A DNA stretch of 30,535 bases from JAWLEV01 sp041685915 (GTDB lineage: Bacteria > Chloroflexota > Anaerolineae > UBA1429): the NCBI GenBank assembly GCA_041685915.1, contig JAWLEV010000023.1, positions 1 through 30,535 of the forward strand, read 5' to 3'. The notes below the pieces were generated by a model. It was not told the origin of the DNA. It saw only the letters and a list, made by a program, of their open reading frames with translations, and did no database searches. Both the position numbers and the translations under genes were made by a program. Positions 1 to 8,470 of this stretch are shown piece after piece. Position 1 is the stretch's first letter. The number at the start of each line of letters is the position of its first letter.

Positions 1-1
1 C

Positions 2-976
2 AGCAACGCCACCACGCTCAGCGACAACGCCATCTACTCCAACACGGCCGATGTGTCTGAACTCGGTAGTGGTATGGGAGGTGGAATATACATCGAGGAG
101 AGCGAGAACTCTACACTCACGGCCAACGCCATCTACGGCAACGTGGGCGGCGACGACGGAGGGCCAGGCGGAGGCGGCGGTGTATGTATCGTTACGGGGA
201 CCACCACGCTCACGGGCAACGACATCTACAGCAACACGGCCGGAACGGGGAACTCATCAGGTGGTGGTATATCCATCTCTAATGCCTATACCACCACCCT
301 CGCGGCCAACACCATCTATGCCAACGACAGTGGCTACTTTGGCGGTCTGATGATCATGGACGTCGAGCCTTTGACCCTGACCAACAACCTCATTGCGGCC
401 AACCATGCTGACGAGGGAGGCAGTGGGGTCTACGTTATGGATTCGACAGGCTATCTACTACACAACACCATCGCCAACAACACCGGTGGCGGTGAGGAGG
501 GAGTATTGGTAGATGGTGTAACAAACGGGAACTGCACTCTGACGTTCACCAATACCATCGTCTCGAGCCACACCGTGGGCATCACCACGACGGCGGGCAG
601 CACGGTGACGTTGGACAGCGCCCTGTGGTATAACAACGGGACCAACATAGACGGCGCAGGGAGCATCACGACAAAGAATGACTACGAGGGCGATCCCGAT
701 TTCGTGAACCCGGCGGGCGGGAACTACCACATCGGGGCGGGGTCGGCGGCCCTGGACAAGGGCGTGGGTACCTGGGTGAGTGAGGACATCGACGGCGACG
801 CGCGGCCCCAGGGGGAGGCGCCGGATCTGGGCGCGGACGAAAGGCTAGCTGCCAGGCCCGTCGGCGGGGCGAGCGTGCCTGGCAGGCCCCTGCGGGTCCT
901 GCTGCCCTGGGCTGGCCTGGCCGTCTTTGCGACATTCCTCCTGGCGGGCGGTACCGTGGCGCACGTGCGACGGTAG
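2..976 (+). CDS. Secreted right-handed beta-helix repeat protein, C-terminal part
   Basis: The reading frame is open from base 2, so the gene begins left of the window; a GTG at 53 is in frame but is not the true start. About 324 residues are visible. They contain repeats of the type (S/T)TLxxNxIYxN every 30-35 residues, rich in Gly, Asn and Thr, which is the pattern of parallel beta-helix (pectate-lyase-like, NosD-like) surface proteins. A closing segment with IDGDARP...DLGADE matches the end of the 'choice-of-anchor Q' type of domain. The last 35 residues hold a hydrophobic segment (LLPWAGLAVFATFLLAGG) and end in a basic tail (HVRR), which suggests anchoring in the membrane after secretion. 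The ligand or substrate is unknown. The architecture call is good; the function is not determined. Confidence 0.8.
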   Translation, partial: SNATTLSDNAIYSNTADVSELGSGMGGGIYIEESENSTLTANAIYGNVGGDDGGPGGGGGVCIVTGTTTLTGNDIYSNTAGTGNSSGGGISISNAYTTTLAANTIYANDSGYFGGLMIMDVEPLTLTNNLIAANHADEGGSGVYVMDSTGYLLHNTIANNTGGGEEGVLVDGVTNGNCTLTFTNTIVSSHTVGITTTAGSTVTLDSALWYNNGTNIDGAGSITTKNDYEGDPDFVNPAGGNYHIGAGSAALDKGVGTWVSEDIDGDARPQGEAPDLGADERLAARPVGGASVPGRPLRVLLPWAGLAVFATFLLAGGTVAHVRR

Positions 977-1018
977 CGCCGGTGTGCGCCTCCAACCGTT
1001 CCGACCACGGGGGTCCTA

Positions 1019-1407
1019 AGCGCAGGGCTAAAGCCGCAGCGCTACCAAGTTACGTCCCATGAATGGGACTTGTGGGCTGGCGCGGATCATTGGACGAAAC
1101 GCCGTTGCATCAAGTCTCCAAAAGCCCGGTTCACCGGGCGTAAGTATGTAGCACTGGCGCTCACGCCTGTGCGGCAAGCCGACGAGAAGATCAGGTGGTA
1201 GGGCGGACGGGCAATCCACAAAGTGGCTTGCCTCGTCTCGCCTTACATATGTCCTGTTCACAGCGGTGCTGACGACACATAGAGCAGGAAGCCGTCCCGG
1301 CCCTGGGCCACCTCCGGTGGCCTTGCAGAATCGTTTCACGATTCTGCACCATACCCGTTCCGACCAGAGATTTCATCTGCCAGGTACTTGACAAGTGCCT
1401 GGCAGAT
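1019..1407. repeat. Gene-free stretch packed with short hairpins
   Basis: The interval 977-1567 has no convincing gene. It holds at least six inverted repeats: 1019-1023/1039-1043 with an inner 1026-1029/1032-1035; 1054-1060/1063-1069; 1124-1129/1134-1139; 1306-1312/1316-1322; 1324-1334/1338-1348 (11 bp perfect, loop TTC); and 1375-1389/1393-1407 (15 bp with one G-T pair, loop GAC). A longer-range pair, 1173-1180 with 1225-1232, is also present. None is followed by a clear T run. They may be transcript-end structures or REP-like intergenic elements; the sequence does not decide. Confidence 0.6.
1253..1266. repeat. Copy 1 of a 14-base intergenic repeat
   Basis: CCTGTTCACAGCGG occurs here and again at 8315-8328. 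Both copies lie in intergenic DNA near hairpins. This is the only evidence; it may be part of a dispersed repeat family. Confidence 0.4.
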
Positions 1408-1419
1408 ACCTCCTCTCCT

Positions 1420-1448
1420 TTGACCCCACGCAAGCGCCCCTATATAAT
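1420..1448 (+). promoter_or_regulatory. Sigma70-type promoter for the YfhO-flippase gene
   Basis: TTGACC at 1420-1425 and TATAAT at 1443-1448 are separated by 17 bp. The predicted transcript start is near 1455, leaving about 110 nt of leader before the GTG at 1568. It sits just after the last hairpin of the intergenic stretch. Confidence 0.7.
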
Positions 1449-1567
1449 CTCCGTGTTCAGTCTGCTAGGAGATGCCATGTATCATTGCATCACATCATTC
1501 AGACTTGCCAAAATAGGGGGACCCGCCCCCATCGGTCGATGCATGCGACGCATGACGAGGGCCTAGC

Positions 1568-4500
1568 GTGTTCAAGAGCCTCCGCAAAGACCTGGGCATC
1601 CTCCTCGCGCTCCTCGTGCTGGCGATCCTCTTTTTCTGGCCCGTCACCCTGGGCGGGAAGACGATGCTCCCCGCAGACAACGCCTTTGCCTGGGAGCCGT
1701 GGAAGAGCCATGCGCGAGAGGCGGGGATCACCACGCCCCACAACGGTCTACTGAGCGACCTCTACCTGCAGAACTATGCCTGGAAGCGCTTTATTCGCCA
1801 GTCGCTCCGCGCCGGGGAGCTTCCCCTGTGGAACCCCCATATCTTTGCCGGCGTGCCCTTTCTCGCCGCCGGGCAGCACTCGGCCCTCTACCCCCTGAGC
1901 GTCCTGTTCTACGTGCTGCCGCTGTCCCAGGCCTATGGCTGGTTCGCCGCCCTACATCTCTTTCTGGCCGGCGCCTTTACCTACCTCTTTGCCCGCACCC
2001 TGCGCATGGGGCGACCGGGTAGCACCCTCGCTGGCGTGACCTTTATGTTCAGCGGGTTCATGGTCATCCGTAACGTCTTTCCTATGATCGTGGCCGCCGC
2101 CGTGTGGCTGCCCGTCATCTTGACCGCGGTGGAGCGCATCGTTCGCCGCGCAGAGGGGGGCGAGAGCGGCCTCGTGCCCCATATGCCCGACGTGGCCCTG
2201 GGGGCGGCGGCCTTTGGCATGGTATTCCTGGCCGGTCATCCGGAGATGTACTATTATATAGCCCTGGTCGCCGGGGCCTATGGCGTCTGGCGTCTGGTGA
2301 GCGCCAGGCTATCCCACGCCTCCTGGCCCGCCCTCGGCAGTGGATTCGGCGCTTTGCTGTGCATGGCGCTGCTGGGGTTGGGACTGGGAACGGCACAGTG
2401 GCTGCCGCTGCTCAAGCTGGTACGCCACAATTTCAGGGGCGGCACCACGACTTTTCAAGAGGTCTTGAACTGGGCCTATCCGTCAAGGCGAATCATCGCC
2501 CTCCTGCTGCCCGATTTTTTTGGGAACCCCTCCCACCACAGCTACTTTGATCCCCTGGCCTGGAGGTTTGATACTCTGTGTGACCATACCGTCACCGCCA
2601 CACAGAGTATCAAAACCGTGCCCGTCACCGTCAACGCCCTGGGAGAGCGCATCGATACCATATATTGGGGCATCAAGAACTATGTAGAGGGGGCCGGCTA
2701 CGTGGGCACCCTGCCCCTGCTCCTGGCCCTGGTGGGCATTCTCTGCCGGGGCGGCAAGCGGAAGGGATTCTTCATCCTGCTCGGCGTGCTCTCCCTCCTC
2801 TTTGCCTTTGGTTCTCCGCTCTACATTGCAATCTATAAGCTGCCCGGCTTTGATCAGATCCATTCCCCCTTTCGCTGGATTTACGTCTACACCCTCTGCG
2901 TGGCTGTCCTGGCCGGCGTGGGGTTTGATGTGTTGTATGCTTATACCGGTAGCGACACGGGGGGTGAGAAGCGCGCCAACTTCTCTGTGGGCGAGTGGCT
3001 GGGCCGACGCCTTCTCCCCCAGGCGGCGCTATGGGGCGGATTCCTCGTGCTGGGCGCCCTGGGGCTCAGTCTGCATTTCGAAGAACAGGCCGTGGCCCTC
3101 GGGGCCAGAATCATGGACCGCCTCTCCCTGGCACCCCAGGCCTTTGCCGACGGCCGCATGTTCTACGCCTACCAGTTCCGCAACCTGGCCCTGTTCGGTG
3201 CGGCCCTTTTCCTGGGCGGCCTCGCCCTTGTCTTGCGGCACAAGGCCCCGCGCCTCTTCGTCGTCCTTTCCATCGCCGTGGTCGTGGCCGAACTCTTTAT
3301 CATCGGCCACTCCTTTTTCCCCGCCGTCGATCCGGCCCTGGTGGGCTATACTACCCCCGCCATAGACTTTTTACAGGAGGATGACGCCCCCTACCGCATC
3401 ACCGCCTACGTCGAGGGGGGAGAAAAGACCTTTCAGGCCAACGCGGGGATGTTCTACGACATCGCGGACATCCGTGGCTATGATTCCATCATCCCCCGAC
3501 AATACGTGGAATATATGCGCCTCATCGAGGAGCAGCACGAACTGAAATATAACCGTATCGCCCCCCTCTCGAAGCACCGATCCCTGGACTCGCCCCTACT
3601 GGATATGCTCAACGTCAAATACGTGCTGACCAATGCGAAGCACACCATCGACGAGGAGGGATACACTCTCGCCTACGATGGCGAGATACGCATCTATCGC
3701 AACGAACAGGCCCTGCCCCGCGCCTTTTTGATAGATCAGGCCATGGTCCTGCCCGACGAGGAGGAGCGCAAGGAGGCCCTACGCACCCTCGATCCCCGCC
3801 AGGTCGTCATCCTGGAAGAGGAGGTGCCGGACCTTCCCACGGGAGACAGAGACGCGACTTTTCGAGAGGTGGAATCCATCGATTATCGGGCTAACGAGGT
3901 CACCGTCACGTTCAAGACGCCCGCGTCGTCCTTCCTCGTGCTGGGAGACTCTTATTTTGATGGCTGGCTGGCCTTTATCCGGTCCGCCGAGGCCACGAAT
4001 TCCTCGGAGGAGAAAAGCCTGCACATCTACCGCGCCAACGGCAATTTTCGCGCCGTACGTGTACCGGCGGGACATCATGTGGTGCGTTTCAAGTATTCTC
4101 CCGACGAGGTCAAGTTCGGCTTCTATATCAGTTTCCTCGCAGGAATCATGGTCCTTTTGGGACTGGGGCTCTGGGGCTGGCAACGGATCCGCTCATGGTA
4201 CGAAATGGGCGGTGATAGCGTCACCCGCCGCGTGACCAAGAACACGCTACTGCCCATCCTCCTCTCCCTGATCAACAAGGGCATCGACATGGCCTTTGCC
4301 ATGCTCATGCTGCGCATCCTGGGGCCCGCCGACGCGGGCAAGTACTATCTGGCCGTGGTAGTCATCGGCTGGTTCGACATATTCATCAACTTTGGCCTGA
4401 ACACCCTGGTGACGAGAGAGGTGGCCAAGGACAGACAGCACGCCAATCGCTATCTATCCAACGCCATCGCCCTGCGCGTCGGGCTCTGGGCGGTGGCCAT

Positions 4501-5722
4501 TCCCATCGTGGCCCTCTTTTTCCTCACCCGCCGCTTCACCAAGCCCCTGGATCCACGCACCATGCTGGCCATCGGCCTGTTCCAGGTGGGCCTTCTCCCC
4601 AGCAACGTCTCGGCCAGTTTCTCGGCGGTCTTTAACGGCTACGAACGCATGGAAGTTCCGGCCTCCATCACCACCCTCACCACGCTGCTCAAGGTCGCGC
4701 TGGGCACGGCGGCCCTGATGATGAACACGGGCTACGTGGGGCTGGCCGGCGTCTCCATCGTCGTCAATGCGGCCACCCTCATCGTCCTCTACAGGCTGTT
4801 GCGCGATATGCTGTTCTGCCCCCGCGCGGCCCTGGATTTTGGCTTCCAGCGACGCATGCTGAGGATCTCGTATCCCCTCATGCTCAACCTCCTGCTGGCC
4901 ACCCTATTCTTCAGAGTGGCCGTTCTTCTTTTGGAATGGCTGACGGGAGATCCGAGGGTGTTGGGCTGGTACAGCACGGCCTACAAATACGCCGACGCCG
5001 TGCAGATCATCCCCTCCTTTTTCACCATGGCCCTCTTTCCCATCCTGTCCCGCTATGCCGACGGGGCCAAGGACTCTTTGCTGCGCACCTACCGTCTGGC
5101 GGCCAAGCTACTGCTCATAGCCGCCGTGCTGGGGGCGCTTCTCGGATGGGCCCTGGCGCGGGAGCTGATCGCCATCCTGGGCGGTTCCCAGTACCTACCC
5201 CAGGCGGCCGACATCCTGCGGGTGATGATCTGGTATATGCCCATCGGCTTTATGAACTCTCTCACCCAGTACGTTCTCATCGCCCTGAACCGCCAGCGCT
5301 TCCTCACAAAAGCCTTTGCCATCGGCCTGGCCTTTAACGTCATCGCCAACGTGATACTGATCCGCCGATTTGGCTACATGGCCGCCGCCTACGTGGCCAT
5401 CGCCTCCGAACTGGCCCTCTTTGTGCCCTTTTACGCGGGCATCCGCCACCATCTGGCCAGGATGCCCTGGCTTCGCATGGCCTGGAAGCAAGCCCTCCTG
5501 TCGACACCTCTCGTGCTGCTGGTGACCCTGTTGCCCCACCGCTACTTGGGGCTGTCGGTACTGGGAGGACTGGTCTGCTATGCCGTGGGGCTCCGGGCTG
5601 TGAGGATGTTCGACGAGCAGGAGCGCTCCCTGATCGCCCGCATCCTGCCCATGGACGGAATCACGGATGCCATCGGCCGTCTCTTGGGCGCATCTTTTGA
5701 CGTAAAGACGAGCGAAAAGTAG
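1568..5722 (+). CDS. Fusion of a YfhO-like membrane protein and a Wzx/MATE-type flippase
   Basis: The product has 1384 residues. Residues 1 to about 875 resemble the YfhO family: an N-terminal membrane helix, the block ARTLRMGRPGSTLAGVTFMF, many further helices, a soluble region (about 590-850) and a closing helix near 855-872. YfhO proteins are GT-C-like polytopic membrane proteins linked to glycosylation of cell-surface polymers. From about residue 885, after a short basic linker, a second set of roughly 12-14 helices looks like an oligosaccharide flippase (LLSLINKGIDMAFAMLMLR, LGPADAGKYYL, a FNGYERM loop). The frame is unbroken through the junction near base 4200, so this is a real fusion or a single-base assembly error. 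GTG was taken as the start because GAGG lies 8 nt upstream and a hydrophobic helix follows at once. The protein probably adds sugar to, and exports, a lipid-linked glycan; substrate unknown. Confidence 0.85.
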   Translation: MFKSLRKDLGILLALLVLAILFFWPVTLGGKTMLPADNAFAWEPWKSHAREAGITTPHNGLLSDLYLQNYAWKRFIRQSLRAGELPLWNPHIFAGVPFLAAGQHSALYPLSVLFYVLPLSQAYGWFAALHLFLAGAFTYLFARTLRMGRPGSTLAGVTFMFSGFMVIRNVFPMIVAAAVWLPVILTAVERIVRRAEGGESGLVPHMPDVALGAAAFGMVFLAGHPEMYYYIALVAGAYGVWRLVSARLSHASWPALGSGFGALLCMALLGLGLGTAQWLPLLKLVRHNFRGGTTTFQEVLNWAYPSRRIIALLLPDFFGNPSHHSYFDPLAWRFDTLCDHTVTATQSIKTVPVTVNALGERIDTIYWGIKNYVEGAGYVGTLPLLLALVGILCRGGKRKGFFILLGVLSLLFAFGSPLYIAIYKLPGFDQIHSPFRWIYVYTLCVAVLAGVGFDVLYAYTGSDTGGEKRANFSVGEWLGRRLLPQAALWGGFLVLGALGLSLHFEEQAVALGARIMDRLSLAPQAFADGRMFYAYQFRNLALFGAALFLGGLALVLRHKAPRLFVVLSIAVVVAELFIIGHSFFPAVDPALVGYTTPAIDFLQEDDAPYRITAYVEGGEKTFQANAGMFYDIADIRGYDSIIPRQYVEYMRLIEEQHELKYNRIAPLSKHRSLDSPLLDMLNVKYVLTNAKHTIDEEGYTLAYDGEIRIYRNEQALPRAFLIDQAMVLPDEEERKEALRTLDPRQVVILEEEVPDLPTGDRDATFREVESIDYRANEVTVTFKTPASSFLVLGDSYFDGWLAFIRSAEATNSSEEKSLHIYRANGNFRAVRVPAGHHVVRFKYSPDEVKFGFYISFLAGIMVLLGLGLWGWQRIRSWYEMGGDSVTRRVTKNTLLPILLSLINKGIDMAFAMLMLRILGPADAGKYYLAVVVIGWFDIFINFGLNTLVTREVAKDRQHANRYLSNAIALRVGLWAVAIPIVALFFLTRRFTKPLDPRTMLAIGLFQVGLLPSNVSASFSAVFNGYERMEVPASITTLTTLLKVALGTAALMMNTGYVGLAGVSIVVNAATLIVLYRLLRDMLFCPRAALDFGFQRRMLRISYPLMLNLLLATLFFRVAVLLLEWLTGDPRVLGWYSTAYKYADAVQIIPSFFTMALFPILSRYADGAKDSLLRTYRLAAKLLLIAAVLGALLGWALARELIAILGGSQYLPQAADILRVMIWYMPIGFMNSLTQYVLIALNRQRFLTKAFAIGLAFNVIANVILIRRFGYMAAAYVAIASELALFVPFYAGIRHHLARMPWLRMAWKQALLSTPLVLLVTLLPHRYLGLSVLGGLVCYAVGLRAVRMFDEQERSLIARILPMDGITDAIGRLLGASFDVKTSEK

Positions 5723-5749
5723 AATATCTTCGCTTGTAATTGATCGTAC

Positions 5750-5761
5750 CCCCGAAAGGGG
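5750..5761 (+). other. Short GC hairpin between the flippase gene and asnS
   Basis: CCCC, loop GAAA, GGGG. The stem is only 4 bp and has no T run, so it is unlikely to stop transcription. The 78-bp gap suggests that asnS may be co-transcribed with the upstream gene. Confidence 0.3.
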
Positions 5762-5800
5762 ATAATCATAGCGTGAATGTGAAAGTGTAGGAGGAAAAAG

Positions 5801-7099
5801 GTGCCCGAAACGATACGTATCGAGGATATGGCGGAACACGTGGGAGAAGAGATCACCATCAAGGGCTGGCTCTATAATCAGACGGACAAGGGGCGCCTGC
5901 AGTTCCTGTTGGTGCGCGATGGTACGGGCATCATCCAGGCCGTGGCCTTTGAGGACGACGTGGAGGCGGACGTGTTCAAAGCCATCATCGAACTCACCCA
6001 GGAATCCTCCATCATCGTCTCGGGTACAGTTCGCGCCGACGAACGTGCGCCCGGCGGCCACGAACTCTCCATCACCGATCTGGAGATCGTACAGCTGGCG
6101 CAAGAGTACCCCATCACGCCCAAGGATCACGGCATTGATTTCCTCATGAGCAACCGCCACCTCTGGCTGCGCTCCACCAATCAGTGGGCCATCCTGCGTG
6201 TGCGGGCCACGGTCATCCGCGCCATCCGCGACTGGCTCGACGACCACGGCTTTCTCCTGGTGGATACGCCCATCCTCACCCCCGCCGCCTGCGAGGGCAC
6301 GACGACCCTCTTTGAGACCGACTATTTCGGAGAATCGGCCTATCTGAGCCAGAGCGGCCAGCTGTACAACGAAGCCACCATCATGGCCTTTGGGCGCACC
6401 TACTGTTTCGGCCCCACCTTTCGCGCGGAAAAGAGCAAGACCCGCCGCCACCTCACCGAGTTCTGGATGGTGGAGCCCGAGATGGCCTACGCGGACCTGG
6501 AAGAGTGCATGCGGGTGGAGGAAGAGTTTATCTCCTATATTGTGCAACGCACCATGCGAGAGTGTGCCGAGGAACTGGAGATGCTGGAGCGGGACACGGA
6601 GGAACTGGACAAGATCGTGCCCCCCTTTCCCCGCATCACCTACGACGAGGCCATAGAACGGCTCCACGAGGAGGGCCTAAAGGATATTCAATGGGGCGAC
6701 GACTTTGGTGCCCCCCACGAGACGGCCCTGGCCGAGATGTTTGGCAAGCCCATCTTTGTTCACCGCTATCCCACGGCCAGCAAAGCCTTTTACATGGAGG
6801 TCGATCCGGAGAACCCCAAAGTCTGCCTCTCAGTGGACCTTCTGGCACCTGAGGGCTATGGCGAGATCATCGGCGGGGGCGAGCGCACGGCCCGCCTGGA
6901 ACTGCTGGAAAAGCGCATCGAGGAACACGGTCTGCCCCGCGAGGCCTTTGAGTGGTACCTGGATCTCCGCCGCTACGGCTCTGTGCCGCATTCGGGGTTC
7001 GGGTTGGGCATCGAGCGCACCGTGGCCTGGATATGTGGCCTGCACCACATCCGCCAGACCATCCCTTTCCCCCGCACACTGGGACGCATTTATCCCTAG
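5801..7099 (+). CDS. asnS: Asparaginyl-tRNA synthetase
   Basis: This class IIb synthetase charges tRNA-Asn with asparagine in the cytoplasm. It has 432 residues, usual for AsnRS. The N-terminal OB-fold anticodon domain covers about 17-100 (KGWLYNQTDKGRLQFLLVRDG). Motif 2 is at 207-230 (FRAEKSKTRRHLTEFWMVEP), and the WMVEPEMAY ending is typical of AsnRS rather than AspRS. Motif 3 is at about 399-432 (GFGLGIERTVAWICGL) with the ATP-binding Arg in GIER. Start: GTG at 5801, with a perfect AGGAGG at 5789-5794 and a 6-nt spacing. The ATG-less start is well supported because the OB fold begins shortly after. A non-discriminating AspRS is the alternative but is less likely. Confidence 0.95.
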   Translation: MPETIRIEDMAEHVGEEITIKGWLYNQTDKGRLQFLLVRDGTGIIQAVAFEDDVEADVFKAIIELTQESSIIVSGTVRADERAPGGHELSITDLEIVQLAQEYPITPKDHGIDFLMSNRHLWLRSTNQWAILRVRATVIRAIRDWLDDHGFLLVDTPILTPAACEGTTTLFETDYFGESAYLSQSGQLYNEATIMAFGRTYCFGPTFRAEKSKTRRHLTEFWMVEPEMAYADLEECMRVEEEFISYIVQRTMRECAEELEMLERDTEELDKIVPPFPRITYDEAIERLHEEGLKDIQWGDDFGAPHETALAEMFGKPIFVHRYPTASKAFYMEVDPENPKVCLSVDLLAPEGYGEIIGGGERTARLELLEKRIEEHGLPREAFEWYLDLRRYGSVPHSGFGLGIERTVAWICGLHHIRQTIPFPRTLGRIYP

Positions 7100-7113
7100 A
7101 GAACACCAGAGGA

Positions 7114-7134
7114 TGGGTGGGCAAAGCCCACCCA
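7114..7134. repeat. 9-bp perfect hairpin between asnS and mdh
   Basis: TGGGTGGGC, loop AAA, GCCCACCCA. No T run follows on either strand, so it may be a processing or partial-termination structure, or a REP-like element. Confidence 0.5.
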
Positions 7135-7194
7135 CAAGATATCCTATTTGCCTGGGTAATCAACAATCGAAAATTCAGAGAAAGGAAATCGCAC

Positions 7195-8178
7195 ATGAAG
7201 GAACCAATTCGCGTGGCCGTCACGGGGGCTGCCGGCAACATCGGCTATGCCCTCGTATTTCGGATCGCCAACGGCGATCTATTTGGCGCCGATCAACCTG
7301 TCATCCTGCAACTTTTGGAGATTCCACCGGCCATGGACGCCCTGGAGGGCGTGGCCATGGAACTGCGCGACGGCGCTTTCCCCCTACTGGCCGACATGGT
7401 ACTCAGCGACGATGCCAACGTGGCCTTTGAAGGAGCCAACTGGGCCCTGCTGGTGGGCGCCAGACCCCGGAGCACGGGCATGGAGCGGGCCGATCTGCTG
7501 GAGGCCAACGCTTCCATCTTTGCCGCTCAGGGTGCCGCCCTAAACGAGCACGTGGCCTCGGACATACGCGTGGCAGTGGTGGGCAACCCGGCCAACACCA
7601 ACTGCCTCATCGCCTCCCGTCACGCTCCCGACATTCCCACGGGACGCTTTACGGCCATGACGAGGCTGGATCACAACCGCGCCATCAGCCAATTGGCGGC
7701 CAGGGCGGACGTCCCTGTCACAGAGATCAAGAAGGTGAGTATCTGGGGCAACCACAGCAGTACCCAATATCCCGACGCCTACCACGCCGAGATATCGGGG
7801 CGCCCGGCACCCACCGTCATCGACGACGACGCGTGGATCAAGGAGACCTTTATTCCCGTGGTGCAGCAGCGGGGCTCGGCCATTATCGAGGCACGGGGAC
7901 AGAGCAGCGCCGCCAGCGCTGCCAACGCCCTGATCAACCACGTGCAGAGCTGGTACCATGGCACGCCCGAGGACGACTGGGTGAGCATGGCCATCCCCAG
8001 CACGGGCGCCTATGGCTCGCCGCCGGACGTGATCTTTAGCTATCCGGTGACCATCGAGAATGGCGCGTACAGCATCGTGGAGGGGCTGGAACTGAGCGAT
8101 TTTGACAGGGAACGCATCGCCATCACCAGCGAGGAGCTGCTACAGGAGCGCGAGACGGCTCTGGCCCTGTTCGACTAG
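7195..8178 (+). CDS. mdh: Malate dehydrogenase (NAD-dependent, cytosolic-type)
   Basis: It oxidises malate to oxaloacetate with NAD(P) in the TCA cycle. It has 327 residues, the usual size. The Rossmann motif GAAGNIGY is at 11-18. The substrate-binding loop GARPRSTGMERADLL is near 88-102. The Asp-His relay is formed by D159 (TRLDHNRA) and H187 (WGNHSSTQYPD). The frame is open further upstream into asnS, but that part is antisense-like noise: the NAD motif places the start at the ATG at 7195, with an AAAGGA about 9 nt before it. The WGNHSS form and length fit the cytosolic/Thermus-like MDH group rather than the LDH-like group. Confidence 0.95.
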   Translation: MKEPIRVAVTGAAGNIGYALVFRIANGDLFGADQPVILQLLEIPPAMDALEGVAMELRDGAFPLLADMVLSDDANVAFEGANWALLVGARPRSTGMERADLLEANASIFAAQGAALNEHVASDIRVAVVGNPANTNCLIASRHAPDIPTGRFTAMTRLDHNRAISQLAARADVPVTEIKKVSIWGNHSSTQYPDAYHAEISGRPAPTVIDDDAWIKETFIPVVQQRGSAIIEARGQSSAASAANALINHVQSWYHGTPEDDWVSMAIPSTGAYGSPPDVIFSYPVTIENGAYSIVEGLELSDFDRERIAITSEELLQERETALALFD

Positions 8179-8206
8179 GAAATCTTGCCGACCAACACAA
8201 TCGAAG

Positions 8207-8244
8207 AAAAAGGGGGCCGAGAACTGCAGTTCTCGGCCCCTTTT
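8207..8244 (+). terminator. Strong intrinsic terminator after mdh
   Basis: A 13-bp perfect stem, 8213-8225 with 8228-8240 (GGGGCCGAGAACT), is followed by TTTT and preceded by AAAAA, so it could work in both directions. It lies 29 bp past the mdh stop. Confidence 0.9.
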
Positions 8245-8314
8245 ACGTCTTCACAGGCAAGTTACTCCACCCTGAAGAGACAGAACTGGGTTCTCTGCCA
8301 GTCGGCCAGCACCG

Positions 8315-8328
8315 CCTGTTCACAGCGG
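8315..8328. repeat. Copy 2 of a 14-base intergenic repeat
   Basis: CCTGTTCACAGCGG, identical to 1253-1266. It lies between the mdh terminator and the assembly gap. Confidence 0.4.
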
Positions 8329-8337
8329 CGCGATGCT

Positions 8338-8361
8338 CCCTCTCCCACGTGTGGGAGAGGG
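8338..8361. repeat. Perfect 11-bp inverted repeat at the contig end
   Basis: CCCTCTCCCAC, loop GT, GTGGGAGAGGG. The sequence resumes after the gap with GGGAGAGGG, the same word as the right arm. The gap therefore probably falls inside a repeated or palindromic element that the assembler could not cross. Confidence 0.7.
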
Positions 8362-8461
8362 NNNNNNNNNNNNNNNNNNNNNNNNNNNNNNNNNNNNNNN
8401 NNNNNNNNNNNNNNNNNNNNNNNNNNNNNNNNNNNNNNNNNNNNNNNNNNNNNNNNNNNNN
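8362..8461. other. Assembly gap (100 N)
   Basis: Exactly 100 N, a common placeholder for a gap of unknown length. The true distance between mdh and the DUF1385 gene, and any gene lost there, cannot be judged. Confidence 0.98.
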
Positions 8462-8470
8462 GGGAGAGGG

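Noticed and set aside
1028..1433. Short minus-strand frames in the intergenic stretch
   Set aside because: They read through several hairpins, have no ribosome site and no recognisable product.
5195..6667. 490-codon open frame on the minus strand
   Set aside because: Antisense to asnS and the flippase; no family resemblance, while the plus-strand frames carry clear motifs.
6952..7194. N-terminal extension of mdh
   Set aside because: It overlaps the asnS C-terminus and precedes the NAD-binding start by 80 residues without family resemblance.
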